A stretch of DNA of 64,000 nucleotides from an uncultured Gammaproteobacteria bacterium (GCA_951812785.1 OX638335.1:447630-511629), one strand, 5' to 3'. Counted from the first letter of the stretch, positions 40,813-50,260 are shown. Numbers and translations are program-made. The notes: generated by a model not told the origin, from the sequence alone.

Positions 40813-41184
40813 ATGGATATGCAAAAAAATGTTTATGGAGATGATTTAAAGGAATGTGGTTATGACCCAATGACTGGGTATTTCCGCGATGGCCTTTGTA
40901 ATACCGATGATGGAGATTATGGATCACATGTCGTATGTGTTCAGGTGACTGATAGTTTTCTTCAGTATTGCAGGGATAAAGGTAATGATTTGAGTACGCC
41001 TGTGCCGGAGTTTGGCTTTCCTGGATTGGTGGCTGGCGATCGCTGGTGTCTATGTGCGCAGAGATGGAACGAGGCCTACGATGATGGCGCAGCACCTAAA
41101 GTAATATTATTAGCGACTAATGAAAAAGTATTAGACATTATTTCACTGGAAACTCTAAAGAAATATGCAATTGATTTGTCTTAA
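40813..41184 (+). CDS. DUF2237 family protein
   Basis: 123 residues. YGDDLKECGYDPMTGYFRDG, SRGNDLSTP-like DKGNDLSTPVPEFGFPGL and DRWCLCAQRWNEA are the strong motifs of DUF2237, with several conserved Cys. Function unknown. Starts 2 bp after the DUF389 gene and overlaps the next gene by one base, so it is part of a short operon. Intact. Confidence 0.9.
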   Translation: MDMQKNVYGDDLKECGYDPMTGYFRDGLCNTDDGDYGSHVVCVQVTDSFLQYCRDKGNDLSTPVPEFGFPGLVAGDRWCLCAQRWNEAYDDGAAPKVILLATNEKVLDIISLETLKKYAIDLS

Positions 41185-41944
41185 TGACTGTTATTTGGAA
41201 GAAAACTAAAGGAGAGACTAAATACAAAGTGACTCAAGCAGGTGGCGCCATCCGCTTGTATCGCAACAAGGTGTTACATAGCCAGTGGAATTCATCTAAA
41301 CCAGTGTCAGGAAAACTTTGGGATTTATTTTTATTGTCTAGCTTTACTGGTAAGCCAATAACTAGAGTATTAGTTCTGGGTGCAGGTGGTGGAGCTGCTA
41401 TCAATTTAGTGCATCATTTTTTTCCTAAATGTTATGTTGATGTAATTGACATGGATAAGACGCACTTATCTATTGCTAGGAAGTTTTTTAAAGTTTCAGA
41501 AAAGTACTGTAAATTAATACATGACGATGTCGAAAACTGGCTTAAAGAAAATCGAAATAATAAATACGACCTGATAATCAATGATGTGTTTTTTGAGTCT
41601 GATAGTATCCCATATAGGTCTATTCAAGCAAAAGAGTTATGGGTTGAGGACTTGTTAGGAAGGTTAAATAAAAGGGTGTGCTAGTGATTAATTTTGCAGA
41701 TAGAAAAGAGTGGGCTAAATGCAGAAAACAATTAACACAAAAGCGTTTAATGAAGAATTATGAATTTGGTATCGCGACCCATTATGCATGTGATAATCGA
41801 ATAGTGCATATATCTAAAAAACGATTACTGAATGAGAATATTAAACTAAATTTAGTAAAAGATACTGGTTGCATGTATTTGCGTTATCTCAATGATGGCA
41901 CTATTACGTATGAAAAATTCAGGGAAAAGGAAAAGGCAAGCTAA
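41184..41944 (+). pseudogene. Spermidine-synthase-like methyltransferase-fold protein, frameshifted
   Basis: The first frame (166 codons) has a Rossmann fold with VLVLGAGGGAAINLVHHFF, the acidic VDVIDMDKTHL and DLIINDVF, as in SpeE-like aminopropyl- or methyltransferases. It ends at 41684 after NKRVC; the next frame continues LVINFADRKEWAKCRKQL to 41944. Adding one G to the GGG run near 41672 joins them as KRGVLVINF. The substrate is unknown; the conserved polyamine-site residues cannot be confirmed by eye. Confidence 0.78.
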
Positions 41945-42189
41945 TGCATGGGTTTGTGCCCCCAGACCCGATTGATGGGGTTTCAAAAGTGCAATTTGCA
42001 GTGATATACGCACCTCGTGCCAAAAGGCACCGATTTTCAGCAAATTGTGTACAACTATATAACAGTGCATCAGAGGCAATTAGCCATGCTTGTATTAAAG
42101 AGAATCGATACCCTGCTAAAGTATTAGGGCCTTCTAAGTCATCTGAAGGGCAGTTCATCTTCTATCTGGTTGAATGGGTAAGTAGTTGA
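41944..42189 (+). CDS. Conserved small hypothetical protein
   Basis: 81 residues, start overlapping the previous stop (TAATG). The C-terminal part (NRYPAKVLGPSKSSEGQFIF, then YLVEW) resembles small gammaproteobacterial proteins of unknown function. No signal or membrane segment. Likely translated by coupling with the broken upstream gene. Confidence 0.6.
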   Translation: MHGFVPPDPIDGVSKVQFAVIYAPRAKRHRFSANCVQLYNSASEAISHACIKENRYPAKVLGPSKSSEGQFIFYLVEWVSS

Positions 42190-42330
42190 TTACTAAGGTT
42201 TTATAGAATCTCATCAAGTATATGTTTAACGATATATGATACGTTTGATGTGATGTACACAAATAACAAGTTTCTTGAAATATTTTCCATTACAGAGGAA
42301 ACATAAGCCCAAGTTTAAACAGCCGTCACT

Positions 42331-42660
42331 TTAGTCTCTCAGATAGTTTGGTATTAACGTATTAATGTCATTTTGATCCAGAGCTTGCTGAATTCCTTGT
42401 TTGGCTTGAAATTCAGCCTCAATTAGCATTTCGTTGGCTAAAGCGAAATTTTCAGCATCAGCGTATTTTCTAGCTGAACCAGATAATTTTTTAGTTTCTC
42501 GCCATAAGCCATTAATGTTGCTTGCTTGATTTATTAACTGATTGATAGTGTGGATGCGTCTAATCAATTCTTGGTATTCAGTTTGGTCACTCTGCACTGA
42601 TAAAGTACTGCTTAGTAATATAACCACTGCCAGTGAAGCGATATAAATATTTTTGATCAT
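42331..42660 (-). CDS. soxK: SoxAX-binding protein (SoxK-like)
   Basis: 109 residues. Signal peptide (IYIASLAVVILLSSTLSVQS) and a helical mature part of about 85 residues with no cysteines (YQELIRRIHTINQLINQASN, LWRETKKLSGSARKYADAEN). Position directly after soxA and this composition fit the SoxXA-binding protein that stabilises the SoxXA cytochrome. It begins 12 bp after the soxA stop. No soxB follows. Confidence 0.75.
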   Translation of the reverse strand: MIKNIYIASLAVVILLSSTLSVQSDQTEYQELIRRIHTINQLINQASNINGLWRETKKLSGSARKYADAENFALANEMLIEAEFQAKQGIQQALDQNDINTLIPNYLRD

Positions 42661-42672
42661 TGTTATCTTCGC

Positions 42673-43512
42673 TTATCTTCTCACGGCAGGCCCGTTGATG
42701 GGTAAGCCATTATTCATATGAGTATGAAAGTATTCTAAATTTCTGTATGTTTCGCTTTGTGTTTCAAATGGTGCAGCACGTACTTGTTTATTGCAGCCAA
42801 TATATCTTCTATGTAATGGCCCCAGAGCACCCCACTTGTTTCGATACGTTGGCCAGCCAGTTGTTTGTCCGAGTGCGGGGCCTAGAGATTCGGTGCGTAA
42901 CTTCTTTCCGGCATTATCGAAATGACAATGAAAACAGGCGAAGTTTAGTTGTCCACGTCGTGTAAAATAAAATTTCTTACCTTGTTGATATGCAGCTAAT
43001 GCTTTTTCGTTGGGGACGGTTATATTAATGAGTTTGTCTCTACTTTGATAGGCAATATATGCAACTAAACTATTCATCTCCATACTCATGTAATTTAAAT
43101 CAGGTAATGCGTGAGATTGTCTGCATAAATTAATTGCATACGGCACAGTAACAACTGTATTTAGTTGATCATCCCATTTTGGGTACTGGTGTTTTATCAC
43201 GGGTCCATCTGGGAAGCATTTGTCATAGGAAGAACTGTTGGCTTGCCAATATTCTTTGCCAGTATCAATGTGTATCTCATAAGGTGGAAATTCTTCCAAG
43301 GCTTCCCAGTTTTCTCTAGCAGTGCTGTCTAAGGCATAAACACCGTTAGCAAAATCTTCGAATGGCACTTCAGGAAAACGTTTCTTAAAATAATTCTGTA
43401 TTAAGTTGAGGTCTTTTATATGCTTAGAGTTCTTTAACTCAGCATAGCCAAATGAGGTTGTATATAGATAAGTTATTAATATAAAGCTGAGTGTTTTGAA
43501 AAAATTAAACAT
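42673..43512 (-). CDS. soxA: Thiosulfate-oxidising cytochrome SoxA
   Basis: 279 residues with a signal peptide. With SoxX it attaches thiosulfate to the SoxYZ carrier. One heme motif, CFHCH, in LNFACFHCHFDNAGKKLR; the N-terminal site (INLCRQSHA) lacks the second Cys, so this is a mono-heme SoxA. The active-site and heme-ligand cysteine is in RRYIGCNKQVRAAP. WPTYRNKWGALGPLHRRY is the family signature. Starts 15 bp after soxY. Confidence 0.92.
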   Translation of the reverse strand: MFNFFKTLSFILITYLYTTSFGYAELKNSKHIKDLNLIQNYFKKRFPEVPFEDFANGVYALDSTARENWEALEEFPPYEIHIDTGKEYWQANSSSYDKCFPDGPVIKHQYPKWDDQLNTVVTVPYAINLCRQSHALPDLNYMSMEMNSLVAYIAYQSRDKLINITVPNEKALAAYQQGKKFYFTRRGQLNFACFHCHFDNAGKKLRTESLGPALGQTTGWPTYRNKWGALGPLHRRYIGCNKQVRAAPFETQSETYRNLEYFHTHMNNGLPINGPAVRR

Positions 43513-43527
43513 ATTGTCAATTCGATT

Positions 43528-43989
43528 TTACCCACCACAGCCACCGATGGTGACCTTAATGCCTTTTGAGGCAGTGAAATATTGATTATCTGTGGTGGAA
43601 ACAACAACAATAATATTAGATGACTTAGCCATTTTAACTCGTGTAGATACATAGGCTTCTAATTGCGGATTGATGTCATAAGAGGAAGTTAATGGGCTTG
43701 GGTTATTATCGACGAGAATCGATATTTTGTTTACGTTTGCTATTGAGGTGTCCACAGTGACAGGGACAACGGCTCCATTTTCTGCAATTTCTGGTGCTTT
43801 GATGTGAATAGCCTCGCTAACCATCAATTCTGCATTATTGGTAAGTGAATTAATCAATTCATCAGCACTAGCCTGATTAAATAATGCTTTTTGCCAGCTA
43901 GCGGTGACACTATTGAATCCACTGAAAAGTGATAATGTTAATAGACCGATAGTTTGCTGTAGAAATGTTCTTTTAGTGATTTTAAGCAT
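43528..43989 (-). CDS. soxY: Sulfur carrier protein SoxY
   Basis: 153 residues. A twin-arginine-like signal with Lys-Arg (TKRTFLQQTIG), then an Ig-like domain, and the C-terminal GGCGG swinging arm whose Cys carries the sulfur substrate. Its obligate partner SoxZ is not next to it: soxA follows after 15 bp. The KR variant of the Tat motif is less common but functional in some proteins. Confidence 0.92.
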   Translation of the reverse strand: MLKITKRTFLQQTIGLLTLSLFSGFNSVTASWQKALFNQASADELINSLTNNAELMVSEAIHIKAPEIAENGAVVPVTVDTSIANVNKISILVDNNPSPLTSSYDINPQLEAYVSTRVKMAKSSNIIVVVSTTDNQYFTASKGIKVTIGGCGG

Positions 43990-43997
43990 GATAATAC

Positions 43998-44336
43998 CTA
44001 TAGAGAGTGTATGAAATCGACAACTTGATCAATTTCATTTTCAGTGAGTATGCGATGTTTGCCAAAAGGTGGCATAACTGTGATGGGGTTAAACTGAGTT
44101 TCGTCCCAGATTCTTTTTCGTAATAGACCCTTATCAGGGTAGCGCTGCTTCATGTTAGATAGTGCCGGTCCAATATTTCCAGGACTTTCTCCACCTTTAA
44201 TCGCATGGCAAGCGAGACAATTGCCCTTGGTTCTATCGAATGTTAACTGCTTACCATCAGCATAAGAAATAGCGGTCATACTTGCTAATAGGCAGATAAT
44301 GAAAATACTAATCTGGGTTATATGTAGATTGAGCAT
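43998..44336 (-). CDS. soxX: Cytochrome c SoxX
   Basis: 112 residues. Signal peptide (IFIICLLASMTAISYA), heme motif CLACH in NCLACHAIKGGESPGNIGPA, and the Met ligand in VMPPFG. First gene of soxXYA-K; electron acceptor half of SoxXA. Ends 8 bp before soxY. Confidence 0.92.
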   Translation of the reverse strand: MLNLHITQISIFIICLLASMTAISYADGKQLTFDRTKGNCLACHAIKGGESPGNIGPALSNMKQRYPDKGLLRKRIWDETQFNPITVMPPFGKHRILTENEIDQVVDFIHSL

Positions 44337-44577
44337 GATTCCAAACTCATTGGGCCTGATCGTAAAAGGTACTAAAAGGGTGTTTTTTATTTGCTGATAG
44401 TATAATAACGTGACTCTAAATGGCTATCTACTAGTTTGGGGGTGTCTGTGATCACGAGTTACTTATTTAGAGATTTCTGAATTTCGTTAAAATCTCATTG
44501 GTCTGTGTACGAATTTTCTTTTGCATAATGTCCTTTGAACTGTAACGGCAGCCAGAGGAACATGTTGATGGGTATAG

Positions 44578-47169
44578 CTATCTAGCCTGGTATTGCTCAG
44601 CTATTCTATAATTAAGCTCTCTTAACTTATTGTTATTTATATTAATATCAAGGGTTTCTGCTTGTCTTAAATTATTAGCATGGGCAACTATTTCAGGTGC
44701 ATTCAGGTCTTTGGCATTAAACGCTACAAATATCACTGGATGTCCGTGCCATTTGCTTGGGATTGTCCATTGTTCGTACATACTAGCAGTCCGTTTCACT
44801 GCGTTCCTGGAGATAATATTATTCACCTGTTTGTCTACATCATAGAATCGTAGTGCGCTAGCAATGGACCATTTGCTCATTCCTATGATGAGTGGTTTCT
44901 GACCAGTCTCTTGGGTGATTTGTTTCTCGATCGAATTTAGTTCTTGAGCCGCTTGCTTCCAAAAGTAATGGTTAGTAATTTGCGTATTTATTTTTACAGG
45001 CAATCCTAGTGCTGCGTAGTGGAATAGTCCGCCATAGATTAAGCACAGTATGGCTGCTGAATATAATGTTAATTTAGTAAACAATTTTTTATTAGCAAAA
45101 CTAGAAGTAGGACTTAATGCATAAGACATTAATGGAATTGCAATCAGCCAAATAGGAACTGTCCAGTGAAATCTAGGGTAGTGGCTGAAGCTAAAATAGA
45201 TGTACACACCTAATGGAATGAGCGTGAAGGTTAAAAAATATTGCTTATATAGTTTGATGTCTGATGGATTTTTTATTTTTTCAGTGACTAGTGATGATAA
45301 GTTTTTATAAACATTAGCGATGAATAGCAGGACAAATGGAGATAGCAATATTACTAGATGTAGCAATAAATAGTGTGTCGAAAATTCTGTGGATCGGTCT
45401 AGCCGGCGTGTCGTTTGGAATAAAAACGAGCTCCATTCATTTTGCCAATTCCAATAAACAGTGGGTGCAAATAGGATCAGGGAAGTTATTCCTGCTATAT
45501 AAAGAATCGGCTGCTTCCACCATTGTCGTGAAGGTTTATTGATGCATATAAAAATAACTATACCTAGGGCAATGAGCGCCATTGAGTATCTTGAAAGCAT
45601 GCCTAGCCCTATACAAATACCTAGACTTACCCATGAAAAGGATGAATTTTTTAATACTATTTTGGCTATCAAATACAAACATGCTGCCCATAGAGCTACT
45701 TGAAGAGCATCGGTTGTAGCCAGAAATCCTGTCGCAACAGAAAATGGAATAGTAGAAGTGAGTAATAGAGAGATGTAGGCTGAAGTTTTATCAAATAATA
45801 ATGAGCTAAGGCGGTAGATGAAATAGAGTGTTGCTATTCCACAGCAGTAGGAAAAAAATCGTACGCCAAATTCGTTGTCACCAAACACGCTAGTGCCAAG
45901 CCAGATTAACCACGCAATCATAGGAGGGTGGTCTAAATAACCTATGCTTAAGTGCTCTTTGTAATTCCAGTAGTAAGCTTCATCGGGAATCAGTTCGGTT
46001 GTGCCTAAGTATAGGAAACGTAAAGCCAACATGAATCCAGTGGCAGCGATGGCTAATACACGCCAATTTATTGAGCTATGCTTAAAGTTATTACTAGTAT
46101 GCGCAGAGAAAACAATAAAAGATGCGCCAAAATAATTGACTAAAGCGGCTGCTATGATTGCTGGGTATATGGCCAAACTAGGACTAACATTAAATAAGTT
46201 GATCAAGATTGCCAGTACGCCGCCGCGTATAGTTAATGCAATTAAACCGAAATAAGTATATTTAACGGCGTTGCTGAGCCAGCTGCCAAATGAGTTATGT
46301 GTATATTTGAACGACCATATTGAGTTGAACAGATAGTTAAAAGTAGCCGCAATAAAAAAACTACTAATATGAGAATTGCTGACACTCCATTGTTTGCTTA
46401 AGAATAGCTGGAAAAACAACGCATCAATTACCACGCCAAGTATGCCTACTGCCATAAAGCGACTAGCGGTGGAGCTGTTAATTCGTCCGCCGCTTAATTC
46501 AAGTAAGCGTTGAAAATATTGAATGAGTTGCTTGCTAGATAGCTTGGATTCACCAAGTACGCGATCTGTGAATACTATAGGTGTTTCAGTAACCCTGAAC
46601 TTGTCTAAGCCAGAAGCAAGTAATTCTAATAGTACTTTATATCCTCTTGCATCTTGATCAATATTGGAAAAGCATTCTTTTCTGCAAGCAAAAAATCCTG
46701 AAGTGGTGTCTTTAACATCAGTTAGTACTCTGGCGGGTAATCCGCTAAACCAAGATAGAGATCGTCTATGAATAGGCCAATCTGCAATGCCGCCGTCTTT
46801 AGTGTAACGACTACCAACAACGACATCATGAGTGCCATCAATTATTGGTTTAAGTAAGTGTGGAACCCGGTCAATCGGATGACTTAAATCAGCATCCATG
46901 ACTAATACATAGACTGAGTTGCTTGCAGCAACGCCATCTAATATGGCTTGTGTTAAATCAGGATTGCTAGTTCGTTGTAATACAGATATCCAATTGAAGC
47001 TGTTACTCCAAGCATTGATCTTTTTGATAGTGTTGTCTTTGGACTGGTCGTCTACAAATAAGATCTTGATGTCACAATTATCAACAGTGACTTGAGTTAA
47101 GCCTTCTAAAAGAAGGTCAATATTGTCTTGTTCATTCAGCGTGGGAATGATTATTGTGGCGCTGCTCAT
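44578..47169 (-). CDS. Three-domain GT2 / GtrA / GT39-83-type glycosyltransferase fusion
   Basis: 863 residues. Domain 1 (about 1-230) is a polyprenol-phosphate glycosyltransferase of the DPM1 type (IIIPTLNEQDNIDLLLEG, VMDADLSHP, TSGFFACRKE). Domain 2 (about 235-350) has four helices of the GtrA flippase family (RFMAVGILGVVIDALFFQLF). Domain 3 (about 370-863) is a PMT/ArnT-like multi-spanning transferase with the catalytic ELIPDEAYYWNY loop. One protein could load a sugar on a lipid, flip it and transfer it outside. Last gene of the 13-gene operon. Confidence 0.88.
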   Translation of the reverse strand: MSSATIIIPTLNEQDNIDLLLEGLTQVTVDNCDIKILFVDDQSKDNTIKKINAWSNSFNWISVLQRTSNPDLTQAILDGVAASNSVYVLVMDADLSHPIDRVPHLLKPIIDGTHDVVVGSRYTKDGGIADWPIHRRSLSWFSGLPARVLTDVKDTTSGFFACRKECFSNIDQDARGYKVLLELLASGLDKFRVTETPIVFTDRVLGESKLSSKQLIQYFQRLLELSGGRINSSTASRFMAVGILGVVIDALFFQLFLSKQWSVSNSHISSFFIAATFNYLFNSIWSFKYTHNSFGSWLSNAVKYTYFGLIALTIRGGVLAILINLFNVSPSLAIYPAIIAAALVNYFGASFIVFSAHTSNNFKHSSINWRVLAIAATGFMLALRFLYLGTTELIPDEAYYWNYKEHLSIGYLDHPPMIAWLIWLGTSVFGDNEFGVRFFSYCCGIATLYFIYRLSSLLFDKTSAYISLLLTSTIPFSVATGFLATTDALQVALWAACLYLIAKIVLKNSSFSWVSLGICIGLGMLSRYSMALIALGIVIFICINKPSRQWWKQPILYIAGITSLILFAPTVYWNWQNEWSSFLFQTTRRLDRSTEFSTHYLLLHLVILLSPFVLLFIANVYKNLSSLVTEKIKNPSDIKLYKQYFLTFTLIPLGVYIYFSFSHYPRFHWTVPIWLIAIPLMSYALSPTSSFANKKLFTKLTLYSAAILCLIYGGLFHYAALGLPVKINTQITNHYFWKQAAQELNSIEKQITQETGQKPLIIGMSKWSIASALRFYDVDKQVNNIISRNAVKRTASMYEQWTIPSKWHGHPVIFVAFNAKDLNAPEIVAHANNLRQAETLDININNNKLRELNYRIAEQYQAR

Positions 47170-47197
47170 TGATTATTGAGTGAGGGCGGTTTGATGG

Positions 47198-48871
47198 CTA
47201 TTTGATATAAATATTAGAGAAATGATACCAGAAATCAGAGTTGTATACGTCAGGTTTACGCTGGATTCTACAGTGAAAACCTATACTTAGTTCTTCCCAT
47301 GATTTTTGATGCTGAATTATTTGCCAAAGTGAAGTGGCTCTTACTTTAATCAATAACTGGCGTCGATTATTTAGTTCTTTGTCGTATTCGCAGTGTATCC
47401 TTTGATAATGTTTGATCTGAATATTTATTTGATTGCTGAAATCGATAATTAAGCCTTTTTCTAAATGTGTGAAATCTGGTGTGCACGGGAGTAGATAAAG
47501 GATTAAATCATCTTGAAATTGACTAGCCGAAAAATACTTTTGAGTTGTACTGAAAAATTCTTTTTCATCTGGTTGGTATTCATTCGCTAAATATTGATCA
47601 ATATCATTTATTGAAATAATTGGGCGGCTAATATTGCTTGGGCTGGTTTCTATGGTTTGACTAATAGTGATTTTGTCTGTTGCTATGGGATCAATAGTGA
47701 CTATGCCTGGATAGGATTTATGTATTTGCTCTGCAATACTTTGTTGTGAATTTTTAATGTTATTTATCTTGATGTACTCATCTCTTGGCGCAGTTTCTAA
47801 GAAGTATCCTGCATAGGGCATATATGATTTAGGCTTGCATGTTGCAATATATTTAGAGATCGATTTTTTTACTGATAGGTGTCTATTGTGTGTTATCTGT
47901 AATTTTTCATCTTCGCTATAATGATCGAAACACCAGGGATGCCCAGAAGCACCTGCTGCGAATGAAGTCGCGAGAAAATCAATCTCTGTTGGAAGTACGT
48001 AGTGATTAAGAGCAGATGAGTCAACAGTAATAAGCGCTTGTTTCTTTCCGTAGCTTATGTATAAGCCACTATCATCCCTGAAATCTCCAGATTTCAAGAT
48101 TGATATATAAATGCCGTGCGTGCCTAATTTGTGAATCTGGTTAAATGCAAGAGGGATAATATTAGAGAATCCCATGTTGCGTAGTGGCCTTTCAGCTGAT
48201 TTCGTTTTGAAATCGGGAATAACTATCGGGATATCTGGTCGGCTCTGATAAAGTTTTACCAGGGTTTCTTCGTGCATATGATCTGGGTGATTATGAGAGA
48301 TATAAACCAGATCGGCATTTAATAGTTGATCTAAAGCATCACTGCTTGGTGCAGGGTTGTGCCACCAACCATTCATGAAGCAAGGTCCTATAAGCCATGG
48401 ATCAGTAATAATATTAATAGAGCCGCAAGTAAATAGCAGACTAGCATGGGCTATGAAGCGTATTTCCAAGGCATGTGTTTTTTGTTTTGAATATATATTT
48501 TCAGGAAGTTTTAAATGACTCCTGGGCTGGTGCACTATGACTTCTTTGTTGATGATTTGAAAATCAAGTTTTTCTTTAGCAACGTTTACATTGCTATAGT
48601 GAAGTATATCTAAGTCTAATTTCCAGCCATGCAAAGGGCATTCTGCAAAGCGATTGTCTTTGCATGGTTGTAAAGTTCCGCTTACATGATCACAACTGCG
48701 TGAAACAATCCATTCTACTTGCTTGTCTTTAGATAGCCTGAGAATGTGTTTGTCTTGATAATTTATACCTGAGTCTAACTTATCGATATTATATTTATAA
48801 TGGCTATTACTTTTATCACTGACGTTTGCAAATGAACCTGCTAGTCGAAGTTGAATATTTTTCCCTTCCAT
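47198..48871 (-). CDS. CMP-N-acetylneuraminate hydroxylase (CMAH) homologue
   Basis: 557 residues (mouse CMAH 577). CMAH hydroxylates CMP-Neu5Ac to CMP-Neu5Gc using a Rieske centre. Rieske ligands: CDH at 60-62 and CPLH at 78-81, followed by GWKLDLD as in the animal HNWKLDV. Metallo-beta-lactamase-like part: HNHPDH at 193-198 in YISHNHPDHMHEETL, preceded by DPWLIGPCFMNGWW. Further matches recalled from animal CMAH: AAGASGHPWCF (animal FAGGASGFP), YAGYFLETAPRDEYIK and the C-terminal SIGFHCRIQRKPDVY. Lies in an operon with neuB, neuC and neuA. No cytochrome b5 or reductase is nearby. Identification as a CMAH homologue is secure; substrate is inferred from context. Confidence 0.88.
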   Translation of the reverse strand: MEGKNIQLRLAGSFANVSDKSNSHYKYNIDKLDSGINYQDKHILRLSKDKQVEWIVSRSCDHVSGTLQPCKDNRFAECPLHGWKLDLDILHYSNVNVAKEKLDFQIINKEVIVHQPRSHLKLPENIYSKQKTHALEIRFIAHASLLFTCGSINIITDPWLIGPCFMNGWWHNPAPSSDALDQLLNADLVYISHNHPDHMHEETLVKLYQSRPDIPIVIPDFKTKSAERPLRNMGFSNIIPLAFNQIHKLGTHGIYISILKSGDFRDDSGLYISYGKKQALITVDSSALNHYVLPTEIDFLATSFAAGASGHPWCFDHYSEDEKLQITHNRHLSVKKSISKYIATCKPKSYMPYAGYFLETAPRDEYIKINNIKNSQQSIAEQIHKSYPGIVTIDPIATDKITISQTIETSPSNISRPIISINDIDQYLANEYQPDEKEFFSTTQKYFSASQFQDDLILYLLPCTPDFTHLEKGLIIDFSNQINIQIKHYQRIHCEYDKELNNRRQLLIKVRATSLWQIIQHQKSWEELSIGFHCRIQRKPDVYNSDFWYHFSNIYIK

Positions 48872-48901
48872 GGATGGATTAATTTTTGATAATACTAATC
48901 G

Positions 48902-50260
48902 TTAACAATTGAATTGGAATATATCATTAGAAAGTCGAGAGATATTAATTTTATTAAATCGACCAGTAAGATGCTGAAAGCGCTCAACTCGTGTATGCAA
49001 ATAATCAACATCAATCAATGGGAATCGGTGTTTATGATATGCAGCGCTATTGCGATGTGAGGATTGCTTCCTCTTTATGTGTTTTACAAGTGTTCTGGCA
49101 TTATTGTGTAATAGTCCGGGTAGGCGGGAAAGTGTATTTTTCTGGTGATAAGGGCTATTGGTGTATTCATGAGATAACGTAGCAATTATTTTATCTGTTG
49201 CAAAATCGCCGCTTAAGCTATTAATATGTTCTGATAGTAAGTCGTAATTGTTACTGCTACTGATAGTATTAATAGATAGGACGGATTCAATTTTTTCTAT
49301 TAACTGCTGATTGGTGTTAGCAATGTCGCAAAGAGATTTTGGTAGAGCATCATCTATTTGATCGTTAGTTACTGGGTAATATCCAAGTGTGGGTTTGTCT
49401 AATACCGTGGCTTCAATTGAAGTAGTGCAGCCGTTAGAGATTAGTGCTTTTGACCCCATAATCCAGGCAACGACATTGCCGTTATTAGCTACATGGATAT
49501 TTCCATTGCTGGCAAAAAGTTGTTGCCAAGTTTTTACATTTTCAGAAGGATGAGGCCGTACAACAAAATTTAGTGATGGGAATGTTTCTGCCAGTAATGG
49601 CATTAGTTTCTTGAATTCGTTAAATAGCATTTGCTTGTGTTTGAAACGATCGCTAATAAAATTATCATTAGAACTCGCGCTAAAATTCTTATCTCTATTG
49701 GCTTCGTTACTGCCTACGCTGGGAATAAAGTGGTTTACCTGGCCAAAATTAGTATTAATGAGAATGTAATCGCCATACTGTTCAATTATATTATTGGTCT
49801 CAGGCAGAAAATAATTGCGTAACTCTGGTCTTAATATGTCGATTCTTGGGTTGCCAACAGTGTGCACAGGTTGATTGTTATATGCTGGATAGTGTCTGAA
49901 AACTTGCGTGCCACTGTTGCCCCATGCAAACAAGTGATCAATATAGTTGAAGGCGATTGGAGATAAGCGATGCATATAGTATTGCTCATCAGGAAGCCTT
50001 ACTAAACTCTCTTCGTCCCAGGCAACAATTCTGTGTCCTAGACCATTTAGAATTTTAAACATTTTATCGCTGAATCGACGCATGCTCTTGGCTAGATAAA
50101 CTGCATTGCATACTTTTGATGAGTAATAGTGTATGTAGGCGCGTGAGCCAATAACAGTATTGAAGCCTTTTTCTGCTGCTGCACAAGCGAGTAGTATCTT
50201 TCCGTCTAATTCGCGCACCTGGCTTTCAACGGGTATGAGTAAGGTATTAAATGAACTCAT
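48902..50260 (-). CDS. Surface-carbohydrate biosynthesis protein (GT-B-like), paralogue 2
   Basis: 452 residues. Starts LLIPVESQVRELDGKILLAC and has VVRPHPSENVKTW and ISNGCTTSIEATVLDKPTLG, marks of the surface carbohydrate biosynthesis family that resembles CDP-glycerol transferases and other GT-B folds. Paralogous to the 51783-53159 gene over the full length. No classical bacterial sialyltransferase (GT38, 42, 52, 80) is in this operon, so the two paralogues are the best candidates to use the CMP-sialic acid. Shares one base with the neuA stop. Confidence 0.8.
   Translation of the reverse strand: MSSFNTLLIPVESQVRELDGKILLACAAAEKGFNTVIGSRAYIHYYSSKVCNAVYLAKSMRRFSDKMFKILNGLGHRIVAWDEESLVRLPDEQYYMHRLSPIAFNYIDHLFAWGNSGTQVFRHYPAYNNQPVHTVGNPRIDILRPELRNYFLPETNNIIEQYGDYILINTNFGQVNHFIPSVGSNEANRDKNFSASSNDNFISDRFKHKQMLFNEFKKLMPLLAETFPSLNFVVRPHPSENVKTWQQLFASNGNIHVANNGNVVAWIMGSKALISNGCTTSIEATVLDKPTLGYYPVTNDQIDDALPKSLCDIANTNQQLIEKIESVLSINTISSSNNYDLLSEHINSLSGDFATDKIIATLSHEYTNSPYHQKNTLSRLPGLLHNNARTLVKHIKRKQSSHRNSAAYHKHRFPLIDVDYLHTRVERFQHLTGRFNKINISRLSNDIFQFNC

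Noticed and set aside
47198-48871. Generic Rieske or UlaG-type MBL protein instead of CMAH
   Set aside because: Rieske motif plus MBL motif plus the CMAH-specific GASG, GYF-E-P-D-YIK and C-terminal GF-R-QR-PD blocks, in a neuABC operon, favour CMAH.
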